Of a stretch of DNA of 64,000 nucleotides, positions 26,440 through 35,773 are shown piece by piece. Under the pieces are notes generated by a model. It was given only the letters and a program-made list of their open reading frames with translations, made no database searches and had not been told where the DNA came from. Every line of letters begins with the position of its first letter. Within the stretch, counting starts at the first letter, position 1. The stretch comes from Pseudomonadota bacterium (lineage in GTDB: Bacteria; Desulfobacterota; Desulfovibrionia; Desulfovibrionales; Desulfovibrionaceae). The DNA lies in the NCBI GenBank assembly GCA_023433925.1, contig JAEYTO010000006.1:15832-79831 (forward strand), given 5' to 3'. The translations under genes and the position numbers were made by a program.

Positions 26440-28464
26440 CTATTGCCGCATGCGCTGAACGAGCCCGCGGATGTCCGTGGCCAGGGCCGCCAACTGGTTC
26501 ACGGCCTTGGACGATTGATCCATGGCTTCCGCCGTGTCCACCGAGATGCGGTTGATCTCCACGAAGGTCCTGCTGATCTGCTCGCTGGCGCTCGATTGCT
26601 CCTCCGAGGCAGTGGCGATGACGCGCACCTTGTCCGCCGTTTCCTCGATGAGCGCGACGATCTCCTTGAGGGACTTCCCGGCCTTTTCCGCGAGCGTGTT
26701 GGCCTTATCGACGAATTGGCTGGCCGTGCCCATGGTGGTGATATTGTCCAGCGTGCCGTCCTGGATGGACTTGATGGCCTGGCCGACCTCCTTGGTCGCG
26801 TGCATGGTCTTCTCGGCCAGCTTGCGCACCTCGTCGGCCACTACCGCGAAACCCCGGCCCGCCTCGCCGGCGCGGGCCGCCTCAATGGCCGCATTGAGCG
26901 CCAGCAGGTTGGTCTGGTCCGCGATGTCCTCGATGACGTTCATGATGGCGCCGATATCCTCGGCCTGCTTGCCGAGCCTGGAAAGGCTTTCCCGCATGGC
27001 CGCGGTTTGCGTGTGCACCTCGAAAATGGCCTGCATGGCCTGCTCGACCACCTGCGCGCCATCCTGGGCACGATTGCGGGTTTCGTCCGCGCGGTTGGCC
27101 ACATCCAAGGCGTTGTGGGCCACTTCGAGGACCGAGGAGTTCATCTGCTCCATGGCCGTGGCGGCCTCGGTGGTTCTTGTGCTCTGATCCGCGGTTCCCC
27201 TGCTGGATTGCTCGACCTGCACCGAAAGCTCCTCGGACGCCGAGGTCAGGTTCTCGATGACCTCCTCAAGCTGGCGCGCGGCTTCGAGAATGCCCTCGCG
27301 CTTGGCGGCCTCGGCCCGCAGCTTGGCCTCCTCGGCCTCGCGCACGGCCACGTTGGCGCGGGCGGTCTCCTCCTGGGCTCGGCGCGTCTGTTCCCGCGCC
27401 TCCTCCAAGCCTCTCTTCAGATCCCGCACCATGTCCCGCAAGGCCTTGGCCAGATCGCCCACCTCGTCGTTCCTCTCGACGCGCAGCGTCTCGTCCAGCT
27501 TGCCGCCGGCGACCTTGCGCGCGAAATCGACACAGGCCAACACCGGCTGGAGAATGACACGCCCCACCAGCGCCCAGATGAGCGCCATGAACGCCAGGGC
27601 GCAACAGGCGGCGATGATGATGCTGCGTGTCCTGGCCGAGGAGAGGTGGGCGAGCATATCCTCAAGGGGAGTGACCATGACGAAGGTCCATCCAGTCAGG
27701 CTGTCCTTCTGCACGACGGCGACCCTCTTTTGGCCGTTCTCGTCATACTCCAGGATGTCCCTGTCCTTGGCGGCGAGGATCCGCATTCCCCAAGGGGTCT
27801 CGGCGATGCCCTTCGTCATGATCAGCGACTTGTCGGGATGGGCGAGGGCGGCGCCGTCCTTGTCCAGGATGAAGATGAAGCCCGTGGAGCCGATCCGCGT
27901 TTGCGTGATCGACCTGGTCAAGTAGTCGAGATCCAGCGCTATGTTGACGGCGCCCTTAACCGTGCCCATGGCATCCATTATGGGCTGGACCAGGGGCACG
28001 ATGGCCTTGCCGGTGGTCGGGCTGATGGTGGCCACGGAAATGACGTCACGCGTTCCAGCCATGTACTTTTGATAGTATTCCGTATCCTTGAAATTGGCCT
28101 GCGCGCGTTCGTCAGTCGATATCACCAGTTCGCCCCTGGCATCCATTATGCTGGTGGATTCTATTCCAGCCAGGACCTTCTCGGTGAAGATCATGATGGT
28201 CTCGGCATCCCAGATCCCGTCCCCCTGTACAGCCCTGAAGGCCGCCATGTCCTTGGCGAGATTGTCCGCGGCCTTGAGCTTCTGCAGAATGTCATCGCTC
28301 ACGCCACGCAGCACGGCGTCTCCGAGCAGAGACATGTCCCCTTTCATGGTTTCATGGAAGCTGGATTTCATGCTGAGATAGTTAATGACAACCAGCAATG
28401 ACATGCCAACAAAAATCAGCAAAATGGTTGGCAAGATAAATTTTGATTTAATGCGCAGGTTCAT
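26440..28464 (-). CDS. methyl-accepting chemotaxis protein with periplasmic Cache-type sensor
   Basis: This 674-residue receptor has an N-terminal membrane helix (about 9-32), a periplasmic double-Cache-like domain (about 35-285), a second membrane helix, HAMP, and a coiled signalling domain. The hairpin-tip signature includes DQTNLLALNAAIEAARAG, followed by GRGFAVVADEVRKLAEK. It senses an unknown small molecule and signals to CheA. GGGGGAGG lies 6 nt before ATG 28464; a TTG at 28470 is also in frame but too close to the site. No che genes are near. Confidence 0.92.
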   Translation of the reverse strand: MNLRIKSKFILPTILLIFVGMSLLVVINYLSMKSSFHETMKGDMSLLGDAVLRGVSDDILQKLKAADNLAKDMAAFRAVQGDGIWDAETIMIFTEKVLAGIESTSIMDARGELVISTDERAQANFKDTEYYQKYMAGTRDVISVATISPTTGKAIVPLVQPIMDAMGTVKGAVNIALDLDYLTRSITQTRIGSTGFIFILDKDGAALAHPDKSLIMTKGIAETPWGMRILAAKDRDILEYDENGQKRVAVVQKDSLTGWTFVMVTPLEDMLAHLSSARTRSIIIAACCALAFMALIWALVGRVILQPVLACVDFARKVAGGKLDETLRVERNDEVGDLAKALRDMVRDLKRGLEEAREQTRRAQEETARANVAVREAEEAKLRAEAAKREGILEAARQLEEVIENLTSASEELSVQVEQSSRGTADQSTRTTEAATAMEQMNSSVLEVAHNALDVANRADETRNRAQDGAQVVEQAMQAIFEVHTQTAAMRESLSRLGKQAEDIGAIMNVIEDIADQTNLLALNAAIEAARAGEAGRGFAVVADEVRKLAEKTMHATKEVGQAIKSIQDGTLDNITTMGTASQFVDKANTLAEKAGKSLKEIVALIEETADKVRVIATASEEQSSASEQISRTFVEINRISVDTAEAMDQSSKAVNQLAALATDIRGLVQRMRQ

Positions 28465-29210
28465 ATGCAACCTCCCCCGATGTTGCTTCCGAACAGCCTA
28501 ACTCGCACAAGTCCTATAACACGCAACATTTGAATCCAGCTTGGACTGGCTTTCGAAAAACGGCGCACAAAGAAATGAAGCTTTCAGCATCGTAGCAAGT
28601 CAAATATTTTTGCAGGGCCAGGTGGGTTGTGGCGCCTGGATATGCATCGGCGAACGCCTTGCGACACAGGTCATGCACATCATGCCACCAAGGCCATGAC
28701 CGACAGACATTTTCTGCAAGATTCCGACCACCCGCATGGCGGTTCACGACGCACTCCCGCTTTGTCCATGGGAGTGCTTACGTGGGAGCGCTCTTGGAAT
28801 ATTGATCACGTGATTTTTAGCGTGACAGATTATCCCCGAGGCAACAATCCAGGATTCAAATAGCTGGGGGTGATGACCTACTATCAACCGCAGTTTGGTA
28901 TGAAATACATTTGAAAGCTAACAGGCAGGGCTAGGTCTGTCAATCGACAATCTATATATAAACAGGTGTACACGCAAAATGTCTTTATACCCTTCCAAGT
29001 CAATGCACAGTACCCCGGCAATACAACACCTATGCCTGTTAACCTGAACCTCCAAGCTGTATCCCAACACCACACGAATACAGTCACATTAGGAGGTATT
29101 TACCGGGAAATCCCGATGAAGCATGTTGGGGAAAGAGACGAGGACATGGGACGGATTTTGGCGGGAGAATCCGGGAGGGGTGGCCCCTCCCGGTGCTTGC
29201 GCATGATGCC
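28465..29210. other. 746-bp intergenic region
   Basis: This stretch is less GC-rich than the genes around it and holds only short frames without ribosome sites. The promoter of the minus-strand chemoreceptor should lie just after 28464. A perfect hairpin, CCGGGAGGGG-TGG-CCCCTCCCGG at 29171-29193, lies 18 bp beyond the end of the PASTA gene and may be its terminator, although no T-run follows. Nothing else was recognised. Confidence 0.5.
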
Positions 29211-29588
29211 TTACGGCTTGACGGGTTTCTTGTCGCTCTGTCCAGGAGGCTCGTAGACCGTGATGGTCACGGAGGAGCCGTACATGGCCACGCCGCCGCC
29301 CAGGGGCAGCTGGTCGATGACGGTGCCTTCCCTGCCCTGGTAGCGCTTGTCCACCTTGCGGATGAACTCCAGGCGCGGGTTGAGGCCGCGGCGCTGGAGC
29401 ACGGCCATGGCATGCTTGGCCGACAAGCCGATGACTCCGGGCACCCGCAGCATGCTGTCCGCCGCCGGGTTGTATCGCTGGCCATGTTCGTGCCTGTCCA
29501 GCGGCCCGCCGGCCGCCGGCCCGGACATGCCGAGCATCAAGGCGATGCACGCCGCCAGAGTCAGCCATGCGCGCAGTGTTCGCTTCAT
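29211..29588 (-). CDS. exported PASTA-domain protein
   Basis: This 125-residue protein has a signal peptide (MKRTLRAWL... up to about residue 27) and one PASTA domain: VPGVIGLSAKHAMAVLQRRGL, then IDQLPLGGGV and VTITVYEP. PASTA domains often bind peptidoglycan or stabilise cell-wall proteins; a single free PASTA domain in the periplasm has no fixed role. GGGAGGAGC precedes the ATG. It lies 120 bp downstream of the CsgG-like gene in the same direction and could be co-transcribed. Confidence 0.82.
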   Translation of the reverse strand: MKRTLRAWLTLAACIALMLGMSGPAAGGPLDRHEHGQRYNPAADSMLRVPGVIGLSAKHAMAVLQRRGLNPRLEFIRKVDKRYQGREGTVIDQLPLGGGVAMYGSSVTITVYEPPGQSDKKPVKP

Positions 29589-29708
29589 GTTCGCTCCTCC
29601 CTTGCGGCGTGATGCCGCGGCCTCGACCATCATGCCGGGACGACCGGACCGGCCGTTCCCGGCCTCGGTTCGCCTTGTGCGAAGCGCTTGGGCTGAAGCC
29701 AGCTCCGA

Positions 29709-30443
29709 CTAACGGCCGTAGCGCTTCACAAGCTGGTAGAGCGCCTCCTCGATGCACTCCCGGAAGGCCTTGTCCACGCCTTCCTTCCTGCTCGTGTCCA
29801 GCGAGGCGTCGGCGCCCTGCAAGTCGGTCTTGGTGAAGCTCTGGACGAACGAGCCCAGGCCGGAGGCCCCGATTCCGCCCTGGCTGACTTTCTTGCGCAC
29901 GTTCACCGAGTCGAGGACCTCGCCGGTGCGCGCGTCGATGACCCGCACGTCGAGGCCGATCTGGGCCTGCTCGCCGCTCGTCTCCAGCCCCAGGCCGCGG
30001 AACGTGCCGGCAAGACCGCCGGTGGTCTCTTGGGCGTTGGCCTCGGTCACGGCGCCCTCGAAGATGTACTCGGCGCCGACGAGCCTGTGCTGAGCCACGT
30101 CGCCGGTGGTCGCGCCGGACTCGTTGAGCTCGCGCTCGCGCATGACCGTCTCGTTCAGCTGCGCGCGCTCCATCACGCGAAAATGGCCGGACTTGATGAG
30201 CGCCGTGGTGAACATGTCCGTGCCGCTCTCGCCGCTGATCTCATCCACCGTGCTGCGGAACTGATAGATGGTCACCGCCGGGCGCTCTCCCTTGGGCTTG
30301 CCCAGGGACTCCAGCTTCTTGGTGGAGGCCGAATCATCCACCTTGGCCCCGCCCCAGGCGTCCGCCAAGCCCGCGCAGGCCAGGCTGAACACAAGGCTGA
30401 ACAACACTGTCCCGCATACTCTCATCGCCGACCCGAACGCCAT
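29709..30443 (-). CDS. exported CsgG-family protein
   Basis: This 244-residue protein has a signal peptide ending ADA (about residue 30). Its CsgG-like body includes PAVTIYQFRS, DMFTTALIKSGHFRVMER, QLNETVMRERE, AEYIFEGAVTE and LDVRVIDARTGEVLDS. CsgG-family proteins sit at the outer membrane and form secretion channels or assembly factors. No lipobox Cys is found at the cleavage site, unlike E. coli CsgG. No curli subunit gene is adjacent. GGAGG lies 6 nt before ATG 30443. Confidence 0.83.
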   Translation of the reverse strand: MAFGSAMRVCGTVLFSLVFSLACAGLADAWGGAKVDDSASTKKLESLGKPKGERPAVTIYQFRSTVDEISGESGTDMFTTALIKSGHFRVMERAQLNETVMRERELNESGATTGDVAQHRLVGAEYIFEGAVTEANAQETTGGLAGTFRGLGLETSGEQAQIGLDVRVIDARTGEVLDSVNVRKKVSQGGIGASGLGSFVQSFTKTDLQGADASLDTSRKEGVDKAFRECIEEALYQLVKRYGR

Positions 30444-31136
30444 GACATGCCTCCGATCCATGTATTGATGGTTTGGTGCGCAATGAATGCCCGCTAGCGG
30501 GCGCTGAACTGCATTCACAATGGATGCGTTTCTTATGGCATACGTCCGATTGGGCGTCCAGGCCCCTTCTGACTGGCGGTGCAGGCTGACTGGCCGGCGT
30601 TTAGAACATTTGCTTTTGTAAATGCTCCGCAAGCCATGCGTCGGCATGGCTTGCCGCCGGGTGGGCGGCGGCGCGATCCGCTTGCACCGTCGACGCCGGA
30701 GCGAGCACGGCCTGTTTTCAACAGGCTCTTAGCGGTTGGCCCATGAAGCCGCTTCCGGCACGGCAGCGTACACCAGGGGCGCGTTTCCATGGAATTATTG
30801 AGCATGCCCTCGGGATGGCGAGGCCATTCAGGGCCGGCGGGTGTCTGTGCCTGAAAATCCTTGCCCCTGGCGCGCGCCATCCTGCTATAAGGAGATCATG
30901 GGCGTTCGCCGCTTGGCGGGAGCTGGAGCGAGAAGCCTCGGAAAGCGGGATTCGTGGAGACCGGCTTTCCAGGACAAGGTTCCGACGAGTGGTTGAGCCC
31001 GAGAGGGCGAAGCCTTCCCGGTTCTTTCACAACCGCTTCGGTCGCCGCATCGCGGAGTCGGCGGGACAGGGCGCTAGGCCTTGGGGGTCACGCAAGCTGC
31101 GGTCGCCGGAACGCGGCCGCGAATGGGGTGACGCGC
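30444..31136. other. 693-bp intergenic region with a family A repeat
   Basis: It contains the repeat at 30602-30732 and otherwise GC-rich sequence without a supported gene. It separates the divergent CsgG-like and pyruvyl-transferase genes, so it must hold both promoters. None could be singled out with confidence. Confidence 0.5.
30602..30732. repeat. dispersed repeat family A, copy 1
   Basis: About 130 bp matching the reverse complement of 41229-41356. The centre is the perfect palindrome CAAGCCATGC-GTCG-GCATGGCTTG at 30631-30654, preceded by an AT-rich hairpin. Its right end reads TTTTCAACAGGCTCTTAG, which is the end type of family B, so the two families share termini. Confidence 0.8.
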
Positions 31137-32300
31137 ATGACTGAACAAAGAACATACAAGGTGGGCATCTCGGGATCATACGGCGGCCTGAACATGGGCG
31201 ACGAGGCCATCCTCCAGTCCATCGTGACGCAGCTGCGCGCCTCGCTGCCCGTGGACATCACGGTCTTCTCGCGCAATCCCGAGGACACCATGCGCAGGCA
31301 GCACGTGGATAGGGCCGTGCCCGTGCGCGACATGACCCGTGGCGAGGCCTGCCGGGAGATGAGCACGCTGGACCTGTTCATCCTCGGCGGTGGCGGTATC
31401 CTCTTCGACGCCGAGGCCGAGATCTACCTGCGCGAGGTGCAGCTGGCCCACGAGATGGGCGTCCCGATCATGATCTATGCCATCAGCGCCGGCCCGCTCA
31501 AGACCAGGGGCGCGCAGGAGCTCGTGCGCGAGGCCCTGAACAAGGCCGCGCTCGTCACCGTGCGCGAACGCGGGGCCAAGCGCATCCTGGAGAACGCGGG
31601 CGTGGAGCGCGACATCATCGTCACGGCGGACCCGGCGCTGCTCATGCGGCCCGAGCCCCTGGACAAGGAGGCGCTGAACCGCGACGGCCTGGGCGGCGAC
31701 AACTGCATCGTCGGCATGTCCGTGCGCGAGCCCGGCCCGGCCGCCCCGGACATCGACCATGACAAGTACCACGGGCTGCTGGCCGACGCGGCGGACTTCA
31801 TCATCGACCGCTACGACGCCCAGGTGGCCTTCGTGCCCATGGAGCGCCGTGTGCTCGACATGCAGCACTCGCACGCCGTGGTCTCCAAGATGCTGCGGCC
31901 CCAGCGCGCGACCGTGCTCAAGGGGGACTACACATCCGGGCAGATCATGACCGTCATGGGCCGCTTCACCTTCGCCGTGGGCATGCGCCTGCACTTCCTC
32001 ATCTTCGCCGCCCTGCAAGGGGTGCCCTTCGTGGCCCTGCCGTACTCGGGCAAGGTCCAGGAGTTCCTGCGGGATCTGGAGATGGAAGCCCCGCCCCTTG
32101 AGCTCGTCAACGCGGGCAGGCTCATCGCGCACATCGACCACAACTGGGACCGCCGCGAGGAACTGCGCGAGCACATCGAGCGAGTCCTGCCCACGATCCA
32201 GGACCGCGCCAGGGAGACCAACCGGCTGCTCGTGGAGACCCTGCGCGGGCTCCCCGAGACGCGGGCGCAGGACCGCCAGGCGCAGCGCTGCCCCATCTGA
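31137..32300 (+). CDS. polysaccharide pyruvyl transferase-like protein (CsaB-like)
   Basis: This 387-residue protein has the family's N-terminal GSYGGLNMGDEAIL (GT-B-like glycine-rich loop), the acidic LFILGGGGILFD strand, and the C-terminal donor-site region FAVGMRLHFLIFAALQGVPFVALPYSGKVQEF. The family transfers pyruvate ketals to cell-surface sugars. No polysaccharide cluster surrounds it, so the target is unknown. The ATG at 31137 has a weak ribosome site (GGGG); the open frame to the left runs into GC-rich intergenic sequence. Confidence 0.85.
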   Translation: MTEQRTYKVGISGSYGGLNMGDEAILQSIVTQLRASLPVDITVFSRNPEDTMRRQHVDRAVPVRDMTRGEACREMSTLDLFILGGGGILFDAEAEIYLREVQLAHEMGVPIMIYAISAGPLKTRGAQELVREALNKAALVTVRERGAKRILENAGVERDIIVTADPALLMRPEPLDKEALNRDGLGGDNCIVGMSVREPGPAAPDIDHDKYHGLLADAADFIIDRYDAQVAFVPMERRVLDMQHSHAVVSKMLRPQRATVLKGDYTSGQIMTVMGRFTFAVGMRLHFLIFAALQGVPFVALPYSGKVQEFLRDLEMEAPPLELVNAGRLIAHIDHNWDRREELREHIERVLPTIQDRARETNRLLVETLRGLPETRAQDRQAQRCPI

Positions 32301-32353
32301 TGAGGCTCGGTTAGGCCCGCAGCAGCACGCTCGAAACACCAGAGAGGACAGCC

Positions 32354-33808
32354 ATGCCGCCGCTAACACGTCCGCTGATACCGCAACGCCTGACCCTGCC
32401 GCCCCGGGAGGCCATGGTCGCGGCAAAGACCGATGTCCTCGTGGTGGGCGGCGGGCCGGCCGGGCTGGGTGCGGCGCTGGGCGCGGCCGCCGCCGGGGCG
32501 GACGTGGTGCTCGCCGAGCGCTACGGCTTCCTGGGCGGCAACGCCACGGCGGCCCTGGTGGCCCTGTGGTCCTCGGACCGCACCCAGCGGCAGTTGGCCA
32601 CCCTGCCTGGCGCCACGACCTTCTTCCCCACGGATCACGGGCCGGGCGAGCAGGTCTTCGCGGGCTGGCCGTCAAGGCTCGTACAGCGGCTCGTGCGCGA
32701 GGGCGGGGCCGTGGCGCCCTCGCTCATGACCGGCTACACCGTGCCCTTCGATCCCGAGGTCTTCAAGTGGGTGGCCGAGGACATGCTCGACGAGCACGGC
32801 GTGCGGCTCCTCCTGCACGCCTTCGCCAGCGGAGTGTGGCGCAAGGAGGGCACGGACGCCCTGGGCGGCGTGGTCTTCGAGAGCAAGTCCGGCCCGCTGG
32901 TGGTGCGGGCGCGCTGCGTGGTGGACTGCACGGGCGACGGCGACGTGGCGGCGCTGGCCGATGCGCCCTTCGAATGCGGTCGCAAGGAGGACGGGTTGAC
33001 CCAGCCCATGACGCTCATGTTCCGCCTGGGCGAGTTCGAGCGCGCGGCCTTCGACGCCTACGCCAAGACCCATCCCGGCCAGTGGCGCGGCGTGCACGGC
33101 CTGTGGGAGCTGATCGAGCAGGCCGCCAGGGCCGGCGAGCTCGACCTGCCGCGCGAGGACATCCTCTTCTTCGGCACCCCTCACGAGCGCGAGCTCCTGA
33201 TCAACTCCACGCGCATGGTCAACATGAAATGCATGAGCGTCTTCGACCTGACCCGCGCGGAGATGGAAGGCCGGCGCCAGATGCGCATGCTCGCGGCGTT
33301 CTTCCGGCGCTACGTGCCGGGCTTCGAGCGCAGCTACGTCCTGCAGAGCGGGCCGAACGTGGGCGTGCGCGAGGGCCGGCGCATCGTCGGCGAGTACCAG
33401 CTCACCGGCGAGGACATCCTCGCCGCGCGCAAGTTTCCGGACGTGATCGCCCGCGGGACCTATCCCATCGACATCCACAATCCCACGGGCAAGGGCACGA
33501 TCCTCAAGCGGCTGCCCGCCGGTGAATCCTACGACATCCCCCTGCGCTGCCTCGTGCCGGCGGGCGTGGACAACCTGCTCGTGGCCGGACGCTGCATCTC
33601 GGGCACGCACGTGGCCCATTCCTCGTACCGGGTCATGCCCATCGCCATGGCCACCGGCCATGCCGCGGGGGCCTGCGCCGCGCTGGCGGCCAAGCGGCTC
33701 AAGTCCCCGCGCTTCGTGCCGGCGGACGACGTGCAGTCCGAGCTCGCTCGTCAGGGCGCTGGCCTTGATGTCGCGCCGATGCTGTCTTCCAACCATAAAC
33801 AGCTTTGA
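32354..33808 (+). CDS. FAD-dependent oxidoreductase (FAD_oxidored family)
   Basis: The 484-residue protein has an N-terminal Rossmann FAD motif VVGGGPAGLGAALGAAAAG near residue 30 and a RYGFLGGNATAA segment. A second nucleotide-contact strand reads CVVDCTGDGDVAALADAPFECG near 200, and the C-terminal FAD end reads LVAGRCISGTHVAHSSYRVMPIAMATGHAAG. This fits PF12831-type reductases of unknown substrate. It starts 53 bp after the pyruvyl-transferase-like gene and is co-directional. GAGAGGA precedes the ATG. Confidence 0.87.
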   Translation: MPPLTRPLIPQRLTLPPREAMVAAKTDVLVVGGGPAGLGAALGAAAAGADVVLAERYGFLGGNATAALVALWSSDRTQRQLATLPGATTFFPTDHGPGEQVFAGWPSRLVQRLVREGGAVAPSLMTGYTVPFDPEVFKWVAEDMLDEHGVRLLLHAFASGVWRKEGTDALGGVVFESKSGPLVVRARCVVDCTGDGDVAALADAPFECGRKEDGLTQPMTLMFRLGEFERAAFDAYAKTHPGQWRGVHGLWELIEQAARAGELDLPREDILFFGTPHERELLINSTRMVNMKCMSVFDLTRAEMEGRRQMRMLAAFFRRYVPGFERSYVLQSGPNVGVREGRRIVGEYQLTGEDILAARKFPDVIARGTYPIDIHNPTGKGTILKRLPAGESYDIPLRCLVPAGVDNLLVAGRCISGTHVAHSSYRVMPIAMATGHAAGACAALAAKRLKSPRFVPADDVQSELARQGAGLDVAPMLSSNHKQL

Positions 33809-33955
33809 TTCTTTGAATATATTTTTGCAAGCAGCCCTCTTGCCGTATCGGCCGGCTCCGAGTAAAGAACGATGGCTGTCGTTGCAGGCGACAGAATGAT
33901 TGTGGCATCACCGCAGGTACTCATCTCCATACAAGAAGCCATAAGGGACGAATCA

Positions 33956-34810
33956 ATGCTGGTCATTCTCGGGGCCGTTGTGGTGGTCGGCGGCGTGGTC
34001 GGCGGCTACCTGCTTGAAGGCGGCAACCTGCACGTGCTCTTCCAGCCGGCCGAGCTGGTCATCATCGGCGGGGCCGCCGTGGGCTCCTTTCTCATTGCTT
34101 CGCCCAAGGCCCTGGTTTTCGAAGCCCTGCGCAGCTCGCTGGCCGTCCTCAAGCCCGGCAAGATCAGCCGGGACAAATGCCTGGACCTGCTGAAGCTCCT
34201 CTTCGAGCTGCTCAACGTGGCCCGCCGCGAAGGCATAGTGGCCCTGGAGCCGCACATCAACGCGCCCGAAAAGAGCGCCATCTTCGCCAGGCATCCCTCG
34301 GCCTCGGACCATGAGCTGCGCGACTTCATCTGCGACAACTTCAAGCTCTTCCTCACGGGCAACCTGGAGCCGCATCAGGTCGAGGCCCTGCTCGACATGG
34401 ACATGGACACCCAGCACTCCCACGAGATGCTCCCCTCGCAGGCCGTGGCCAAGGTGGCCGACGCCTTGCCCGGCCTGGGCATCGTGGCCGCGGTGCTCGG
34501 CGTCGTGCTGACCATGGCCAAGATCAACGAGCCGCCCGAGGTCCTGGGCCACAGCATCGGCGCGGCCCTGGTGGGCACCTTCCTGGGCGTGCTGGCCTGC
34601 TACGGCTTCGTGGGCCCGCTGGCCACGCGCCTGGAGCACAGCGTCCGCGAGCAGGGAATCATGCTGGCCATGGTCAAGGCCGCCTCCGTCGCCTTCAGCA
34701 ACGGCTGGCCGCCCATCCTGGCCGTGGAAGCGGCCCGGCGCGCCGTGCCTCCGGACCTGCGGCCGTCGTTCAACGACCTGGAAAAATCCCTGCGCAATGT
34801 CAAAGGATAA
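33956..34810 (+). CDS. motA: flagellar motor stator protein MotA
   Basis: This 284-residue inner-membrane protein forms the proton channel of the flagellar motor with MotB. It has four hydrophobic segments (about 1-20, 28-48, 168-190, 200-222). The conserved Pro of the channel lies in ALPGLGIVAAVLGVV, and a charged cytoplasmic loop lies between helices 2 and 3. The ATG at 33956 starts at the first helix and follows AAGGGACG; an in-frame ATG at 33872 would add 28 residues. Its end overlaps motB by 14 bases. Confidence 0.93.
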   Translation: MLVILGAVVVVGGVVGGYLLEGGNLHVLFQPAELVIIGGAAVGSFLIASPKALVFEALRSSLAVLKPGKISRDKCLDLLKLLFELLNVARREGIVALEPHINAPEKSAIFARHPSASDHELRDFICDNFKLFLTGNLEPHQVEALLDMDMDTQHSHEMLPSQAVAKVADALPGLGIVAAVLGVVLTMAKINEPPEVLGHSIGAALVGTFLGVLACYGFVGPLATRLEHSVREQGIMLAMVKAASVAFSNGWPPILAVEAARRAVPPDLRPSFNDLEKSLRNVKG

Positions 34811-35696
34811 GGCCAAGGTCATAATCGTCCGCAAGGGCAAGCGCCACGCGGCGCACGGCCATGGCGGAAGCTGGAAGGTGGCCTACGCGGACTTCGTGAC
34901 CGCCATGATGGCCTTCTTCCTGCTCATGTGGCTCATATCCATGGTCAAGCCCGAGACCAAGGCCGCCGTGGCCGACTACTTCGAGCAATACAACCTGTTC
35001 ACGAGCCAGCCCGGCGAGTTCAACTCCAGGGCGACCACCAGGGGCACCAGCCCCGTGGATGGCTCGGCCAGGCCGACTCCGGGTCACGAGGTACGCTGGA
35101 GCGTCTCCGAGGCATTGTCCGCGCGGGAGATCAAGGCCAAGATCGACCAGACCCTGAGAACGGAGCTTGACCAGGATCGCGACAGGGTCATCCTCGAGGA
35201 GTACAAGGAAGGCCTGCGCATCCACCTCGTGGACAAGCAGGGCCAGCCGTCCTTCGAGAGCGGCGCCCCGGCCCTCACCAAGGAAGGCTTGCGCGCCTTG
35301 CAGGCCGTGGAGCGTGCCATCCGCTTCGTGACCAACCCCATCGCCATCGAGGGCCACACGGATGCGCACCCCCTGAGCCGCGACGGCCTGGACAACTGGA
35401 GCCTGTCCATGGCCAGGGCCGAGCGCGTGCGCCAGAATCTCCTGGCCTGGGGCTTCAATCTCAAGCATCTCGTGCACGTCGCGGGCTACGCCGATTCCGC
35501 GCCGCTCATCACGACCGACCCACATGACGCCCGCAACCGCCGCGTGAGCATTCTCATCTACAATTCCAACGCGGCCCTGCCCGTGTCCACCATCGGCATC
35601 GGCCTGGACCGTGTCGTGCAGCAACCCGCCGGAGCTTCGCCGGAGGAACCTGCCGCGCCCGCCGCACAGACCGCGCCCATGCCGCCAGCGCTATAG
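34797..35696 (+). CDS. motB: flagellar motor stator protein MotB
   Basis: This 299-residue protein has a short basic N-terminus and a single membrane helix beginning VAYADFVTAMMAFFLLMWL, whose Asp is the proton-binding residue. A plug/linker region follows, then a C-terminal OmpA-like domain that anchors to peptidoglycan (IEGHTDAHPLS, LSMARAERVRQNL, GYADSAPL). The Pro-rich end is longer than in E. coli. It is translationally coupled to motA. Confidence 0.94.
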   Translation: MSKDKAKVIIVRKGKRHAAHGHGGSWKVAYADFVTAMMAFFLLMWLISMVKPETKAAVADYFEQYNLFTSQPGEFNSRATTRGTSPVDGSARPTPGHEVRWSVSEALSAREIKAKIDQTLRTELDQDRDRVILEEYKEGLRIHLVDKQGQPSFESGAPALTKEGLRALQAVERAIRFVTNPIAIEGHTDAHPLSRDGLDNWSLSMARAERVRQNLLAWGFNLKHLVHVAGYADSAPLITTDPHDARNRRVSILIYNSNAALPVSTIGIGLDRVVQQPAGASPEEPAAPAAQTAPMPPAL

Positions 35697-35773
35697 ACAA
35701 TCCCGCCGGCCCTCGGCTTGCCCCGCGCCGCGATGTCGGATACCACCCGCACAGGACATCCACGGGAGTATCC

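Noticed and set aside
28514..28747. 77-codon minus-strand open frame upstream of the chemoreceptor
   Set aside because: No ribosome site, no coding bias and no recognisable motif.
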